From NCBI GenBank assembly GCA_947497295.1, contig CANMFU010000002.1, forward strand, positions 558,001 through 622,000: a stretch of DNA of 64,000 bases, given 5' to 3'. This DNA comes from an uncultured Roseovarius sp. (GTDB taxonomy: Bacteria; Pseudomonadota; Alphaproteobacteria; Rhodobacterales; Rhodobacteraceae). The position numbers were made by a program, and so were the translations under genes. The notes below the pieces were generated by a model. It ran no database searches and was not told the DNA's origin. It was given only the letters and a program-made list of their open reading frames with translations. Of this stretch, positions 60,956 to 64,000 are shown piece by piece (the first letter of the stretch is position 1; every line of letters begins with the position of its first letter).

Positions 60956-61330
60956 ATGAAGCGTCTTATTCTTTCCTTTGGCTTTTGGCTGATATGTCTG
61001 CCGGCGCTCGCGGCCGAGTTGGTCATGGTTGAGCAGGAAGGCTGTCACTGGTGTGCGCAGTGGGACGCAGAAATCGCGCCGATCTACCCAAAAACCGATG
61101 AGGGGCAGCGCGCGCCGCTGCGCCGGGTCAGTCTGCGTGACTTGCCAAACGATATCGAATTTGCCTCGCGCCCAGTTTTTACGCCTACCTTTGTCCTGGT
61201 CGAGAACGGCAAGGAACTGGGCCGGATGGAAGGCTATGCTGGCGATGAGTTCTTCTGGTTCCTGCTGGCGAAAATGCTGAACGAGCATGACGTGGTCATA
61301 AAAGAAACTGAGTCTGAGACGGAATTCTGA
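60956..61330 (+). CDS. soxS: SoxS periplasmic thioredoxin
   Basis: 124-aa thioredoxin-like protein. Signal peptide 'MKRLILSFGFWLICLPALAA', redox site Cys30-His-Trp-Cys33 in 'VEQEGCHWCAQWDAEI', cis-Pro in 'PVFTPTFVLVENGKELG'. In Paracoccus SoxS reactivates SoxY by reducing mixed disulfides. ATG 60956 has GGA upstream; the frame is open from 60848. It is the first gene of the rightward group soxS-soxR-soxT. Confidence 0.92.
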   Translation: MKRLILSFGFWLICLPALAAELVMVEQEGCHWCAQWDAEIAPIYPKTDEGQRAPLRRVSLRDLPNDIEFASRPVFTPTFVLVENGKELGRMEGYAGDEFFWFLLAKMLNEHDVVIKETESETEF

Positions 61331-61409
61331 CCGTTGCGCGGCCTGCAGAAGATTTCAGCAAAGTCATTTGGTAGCCGGTGACAGGCGCTAGTTGAATTGT
61401 CATCAGAAT

Positions 61410-61424
61410 CTCTACCGGGTAGAG
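61410..61424. promoter_or_regulatory. Palindrome upstream of soxR
   Basis: CTCTACC-G-GGTAGAG: perfect 7-bp arms around one base, 30 bp before the soxR ATG. It could be an operator or part of a leader; it differs from the ACACATTCAA motif. Confidence 0.4.
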
Positions 61425-61454
61425 TGATGTACAGAACATGGATTGTTTGCGAAA

Positions 61455-61790
61455 ATGACACTGCCGGTCATCACCAAGGATATGTCAGACGCCGAAATCG
61501 AGCGGATGATGGAAAGCGCCAGCAACGCATCGAATTTCCTCAAGGCGCTCAGTCATGAGGGGCGATTGATGATTTTGTGTCATCTGGCAACCGGCGAAAA
61601 ATCCGTAACTGATCTGGAAAACCTGCTGTCGGCGCGTCAGGCTGCCGTGTCGCAACAACTGTCGCGCTTGCGCAACGAAGGGCTGGTCGCGCCGCGCCGC
61701 GAAGGCAAGGTTATCTATTATCGTTTGACAGACGCCCGCGCCGTTCAAATACTCGATCTTGTCTATGACCTGTTCTGCAATGATGCGTAG
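61455..61790 (+). CDS. soxR: SoxR, ArsR-family sulfur-responsive repressor
   Basis: 111-aa ArsR-type winged-helix regulator. Recognition helix region 'LLSARQAAVSQQLSRLRNEG'. Cys42 ('MILCHLATGE') and Cys108 ('YDLFCNDA') match the two reactive cysteines of BigR/SqrR/SoxR sensors, which form a polysulfide bridge and release DNA when sulfane sulfur is present. ATG 61455 is chosen; a TTG at 61443 is in frame. It should repress the sox genes in both directions. Confidence 0.93.
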   Translation: MTLPVITKDMSDAEIERMMESASNASNFLKALSHEGRLMILCHLATGEKSVTDLENLLSARQAAVSQQLSRLRNEGLVAPRREGKVIYYRLTDARAVQILDLVYDLFCNDA

Positions 61791-61826
61791 CGCGATCACC
61801 GCCCGTGGACCTGCGGGAGACGCCTG

Positions 61827-62879
61827 ATGCCTGATTTTCTCTCGAATGCAATGACCCTTACGCTAATCGGCCTTGCCGGGGGATTGATCCTTGGGCTGGC
61901 GGCGCGGCTGGGGCGGTTCTGCACGCTCGGGGCGATTGAGGATTATCTGTATCAGGGCAATGACGTCAGGCTGCGCATGTGGGGGCTGGCAATCGGTGTC
62001 GCTGGTCTGGGGACATTCACGCTTGTGAGCTTTGGCGCGCTGGACCCTGGCCAGAGCATCTATCACCTCGCGCCGTGGTCGCCCCTTTTTGCGATTCTCG
62101 GTGGGCTGATGTTTGGCTATGGGATGTCGCTGGCCGGGAATTGCGGGTTTGGGGCGCTGGCCCGTTTCGGGGGCGGTGACCTGCGATCTTTCGTCATCGT
62201 ATTGGTTATGGGAATCAGTGCCTATGTCATGCTGTCCGGACCCTTGGCGCAACTGCGGCTGGCGGGGCTGGCCCTGACCGAAATATCGACCCAAGCCCAC
62301 AGCTATCCGCAGATCCTGAGCGGGCTGACTGGCCTGCCGGTCGCCCCTTTGGGCCTGTTGATCAGCGCGGCGATTACCGGCTTTGCGCTGTGGTCGCGGG
62401 ATTTCCTGAGGGACCGAAAGGCTGTCATCTGGGGCGCGCTGGTGGGGCTTGCGATTGTCAGCGGCTGGGCTGGTACCCAATGGGTCGCCAATACCGGGTT
62501 CAGCGTCTATCCGGTGAACAGCCACACCTTCACATCGCCCTTGGGGGAAACGCTGCTGTTTCTGATGACGTCCAGCGGCGGCGGGCTGTCATTCGGGGTT
62601 GGATCGGTGTTTGGCGTTCTGATCGGGGCGTTTATCGGCAGCCTGATCAAGGGTCACTTCCGCTGGGAGGCCTGCGAAGACCCGCGCGAATTGAAGCGGC
62701 AATTTCTGGGCGCAACGTTCATGGGATTTGGCGCGATACTGGCCATGGGTTGCACGATAGGACAGGGAATCTCTGCGTTCTCGCTGCTGACGATCAACGC
62801 GCCTATCGTGTTCGCCGCGATCTTTGCCGGTGCCGCGCTGGGCCTGCGGCAGTTGATTGCAGGGCTCTCGTTCAGTTGA
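61827..62879 (+). CDS. soxT: SoxT/YeeE-YedE family sulfur-compound transporter
   Basis: 350-aa membrane protein with about nine hydrophobic segments and the paired YeeE signatures 'ARLGRFCTLGAIEDYL', 'GYGMSLAGNCGFGALARFGG' and 'FGAILAMGCTIGQGISAFSL', each containing a cysteine thought to relay thiosulfate in YeeE. It follows soxR by 36 bp. It may import thiosulfate or a signal sulfur species. Its stop is followed by a hairpin. Confidence 0.88.
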   Translation: MPDFLSNAMTLTLIGLAGGLILGLAARLGRFCTLGAIEDYLYQGNDVRLRMWGLAIGVAGLGTFTLVSFGALDPGQSIYHLAPWSPLFAILGGLMFGYGMSLAGNCGFGALARFGGGDLRSFVIVLVMGISAYVMLSGPLAQLRLAGLALTEISTQAHSYPQILSGLTGLPVAPLGLLISAAITGFALWSRDFLRDRKAVIWGALVGLAIVSGWAGTQWVANTGFSVYPVNSHTFTSPLGETLLFLMTSSGGGLSFGVGSVFGVLIGAFIGSLIKGHFRWEACEDPRELKRQFLGATFMGFGAILAMGCTIGQGISAFSLLTINAPIVFAAIFAGAALGLRQLIAGLSFS

Positions 62880-62915
62880 TCCGCTTGTGTTTTACGAATG
62901 TATCGGGATCGCTTG

Positions 62916-62939
62916 GGGCCGCCCATGTTCTGGCGGCCC
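62916..62939. terminator. Hairpin between soxT and pntB
   Basis: Perfect 8-bp stem GGGCCGCC/GGCGGCCC with an 8-nt loop between convergent genes, with no T-run. Probable bidirectional terminator. Confidence 0.55.
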
Positions 62940-62954
62940 GATATCGACCGAGCG

Positions 62955-64000
62955 TCAGTCGATCTTGGGCAAGAGTGCCGAGATGGACGCCTTGGCATCA
63001 CCATAGAACATGCGGGTGTTGTCCTTGTAGAACAGCGGGTTTTCGATGCCCGAATACCCCGTCCCCTGACCGCGCTTTGACACAAAGACCTGTTTGGCCT
63101 TCCACACCTCCAACACCGGCATGCCGGCGATAGGGGAATTTGGGTCGTCCTGCGCGGCGGGGTTTACGATGTCGTTCGATCCGATGACGATGACCACGTC
63201 CGTTTTGGCCAGATCTTCGTTGATCTCGTCCATTTCCAGCACGATGTCATAGGGCACCTTGGCCTCGGCCAGCAGCACGTTCATGTGACCGGGCAGGCGC
63301 CCGGCGACGGGATGAATGGCAAAGCGCACGGATTTGCCCTTGGCGCGCAGCTTGGTGACCAGATCTGACACCGCCCCCTGGGCCTGCGCCACGGCCATGC
63401 CATAGCCCGGCACGATCACGATGCTGTCGGCGTCGTTCAGCGCGGTCGCCACGCCCTCGGCGTCAATCGCCACCTGCTCGCCCTCGACCTCCATCGCGGG
63501 GCCGGTGGTGGTGCCGAAACCGCCGAGGATGACCGAGATGAACGAGCGGTTCATCGCCTTGCACATGATGTAGCTGAGGATCGCCCCCGAGGAGCCGACC
63601 AGCGCGCCGGTCACGATCAGCAGATCGTTGCCCAAAGAGAACCCGATCGCCGCCGCCGCCCAGCCGGAATAGGAGTTCAGCATCGACACCACCACCGGCA
63701 TGTCGGCACCGCCGATCCCCATGATCAGGTGGTAGCCGATGAAACCTGCCAGCAGCGTCATGATCAGCAGCGGAGCAAAGCTGCCGCTATTGACATACCA
63801 GATCAGGCAGATCAGCGACATGGCCGCTGCGCCCGCATTCAGCATGTGACCGCCCGGCAGCTTTTCCGCCGCCGAGGACACGCGTCCCGCCAGCTTGCCA
63901 TAGGCCACAACAGAGCCGGTGAATGTCACGGCGCCGATGAAGACCCCCAGAAACAGCTCGATATGCAAAATATTCACTTCGACAGCCGTTTTCTCGGCAA
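62955..64000 (-). CDS. pntB: NAD(P) transhydrogenase beta subunit (partial, runs off the right edge)
   Basis: C-terminal 348 residues of PntB; the frame stays open to base 64000, so the N-terminal membrane part is outside. Seen here: the end of the transmembrane domain ('[20 protein letters not shown]', '[20 protein letters not shown]') and the complete NADP-binding domain III ('[19 protein letters not shown]', '[20 protein letters not shown]', '[19 protein letters not shown]', '[17 protein letters not shown]'). The enzyme uses the proton gradient to make NADPH. The GTG at 63977 is internal, not a start. Confidence 0.96.
   Translation of the reverse strand, partial: AEKTAVEVNILHIELFLGVFIGAVTFTGSVVAYGKLAGRVSSAAEKLPGGHMLNAGAAAMSLICLIWYVNSGSFAPLLIMTLLAGFIGYHLIMGIGGADMPVVVSMLNSYSGWAAAAIGFSLGNDLLIVTGALVGSSGAILSYIMCKAMNRSFISVILGGFGTTTGPAMEVEGEQVAIDAEGVATALNDADSIVIVPGYGMAVAQAQGAVSDLVTKLRAKGKSVRFAIHPVAGRLPGHMNVLLAEAKVPYDIVLEMDEINEDLAKTDVVIVIGSNDIVNPAAQDDPNSPIAGMPVLEVWKAKQVFVSKRGQGTGYSGIENPLFYKDNTRMFYGDAKASISALLPKID

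Overview
The window is chromosomal DNA of high G+C content. It looks like a Roseobacter-group (Rhodobacteraceae) alphaproteobacterium: a full sox thiosulfate-oxidation locus in the SoxRSVWXYZABCD layout, a TRAP transporter, gltD-gltB, an NDUFA9-like reductase, pntB, a bestrophin-like channel and an FdVI/adrenodoxin-type ferredoxin occur together. No species is assigned.

Layout. 0-8.8 kb is housekeeping: LysR, xseA, DJ-1/PfpI, purD, bestrophin, ferredoxin, an orphan OB-fold protein, and a dihydrolipoyl-dehydrogenase-like flavoprotein. 7.9-16.8 kb is one catabolic unit: an RpiR regulator diverges from an operon of N-formylglutamate-amidohydrolase-like protein, TRAP transporter (Q, M, P), glutamine-synthetase-like ligase, aldehyde dehydrogenase and Fe-dependent alcohol dehydrogenase. 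This set fits gamma-glutamylation and oxidation of an amino alcohol such as ethanolamine. 17-25 kb holds gltB, gltD, uppP, an NDUFA9-like gene and tRNA-Leu(CAG).

25.2-31.06 kb is a 5.8-kb integrated element. It is bounded by a 16-bp direct repeat of the tRNA-Leu 3' end and carries a tyrosine integrase with an apparent single-base frameshift, a coupled protein of unknown function, an AlpA-like regulator, a chain of overlapping very small genes, an HTH protein, a zinc-ribbon protein and a Sel1-repeat protein. The Sel1 gene lies between 60-bp imperfect direct repeats derived from the 3' end of the HTH gene, so it appears to have been inserted or rearranged into that gene.

31.3-51.4 kb is a second catabolic region: MFS transporter, adenylate kinase, acyl-CoA synthetase, AraC regulator, then etfB-etfA, acyl-CoA dehydrogenase, 3-hydroxyisobutyrate dehydrogenase, a PHA synthase with an atypical nucleophile box, a PHA-depolymerase-type hydrolase, enoyl-CoA hydratase, a two-gene sodium symporter, a membrane protein, an L-2-haloacid-dehalogenase-type enzyme, an HSD10-type dehydrogenase, thiolase and LysR. 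Together these supply acid uptake, activation, a complete beta-oxidation spiral and a storage-polymer branch.

51.5-62.9 kb is the sox locus. soxV-soxW-soxX-soxY-soxZ-soxA-soxB-soxC-soxD run leftwards; soxS, soxR and a SoxT/YeeE transporter run rightwards. Below soxD, the place of soxE and soxF is taken by one decayed chimeric ORF: a cytochrome domain with a lost heme ligand joined to the C-terminal half of the SoxF flavoprotein. A 10-bp motif recurs in both the soxV-soxS and soxW-soxX gaps, where SoxR operators are expected. pntB runs off the right edge.
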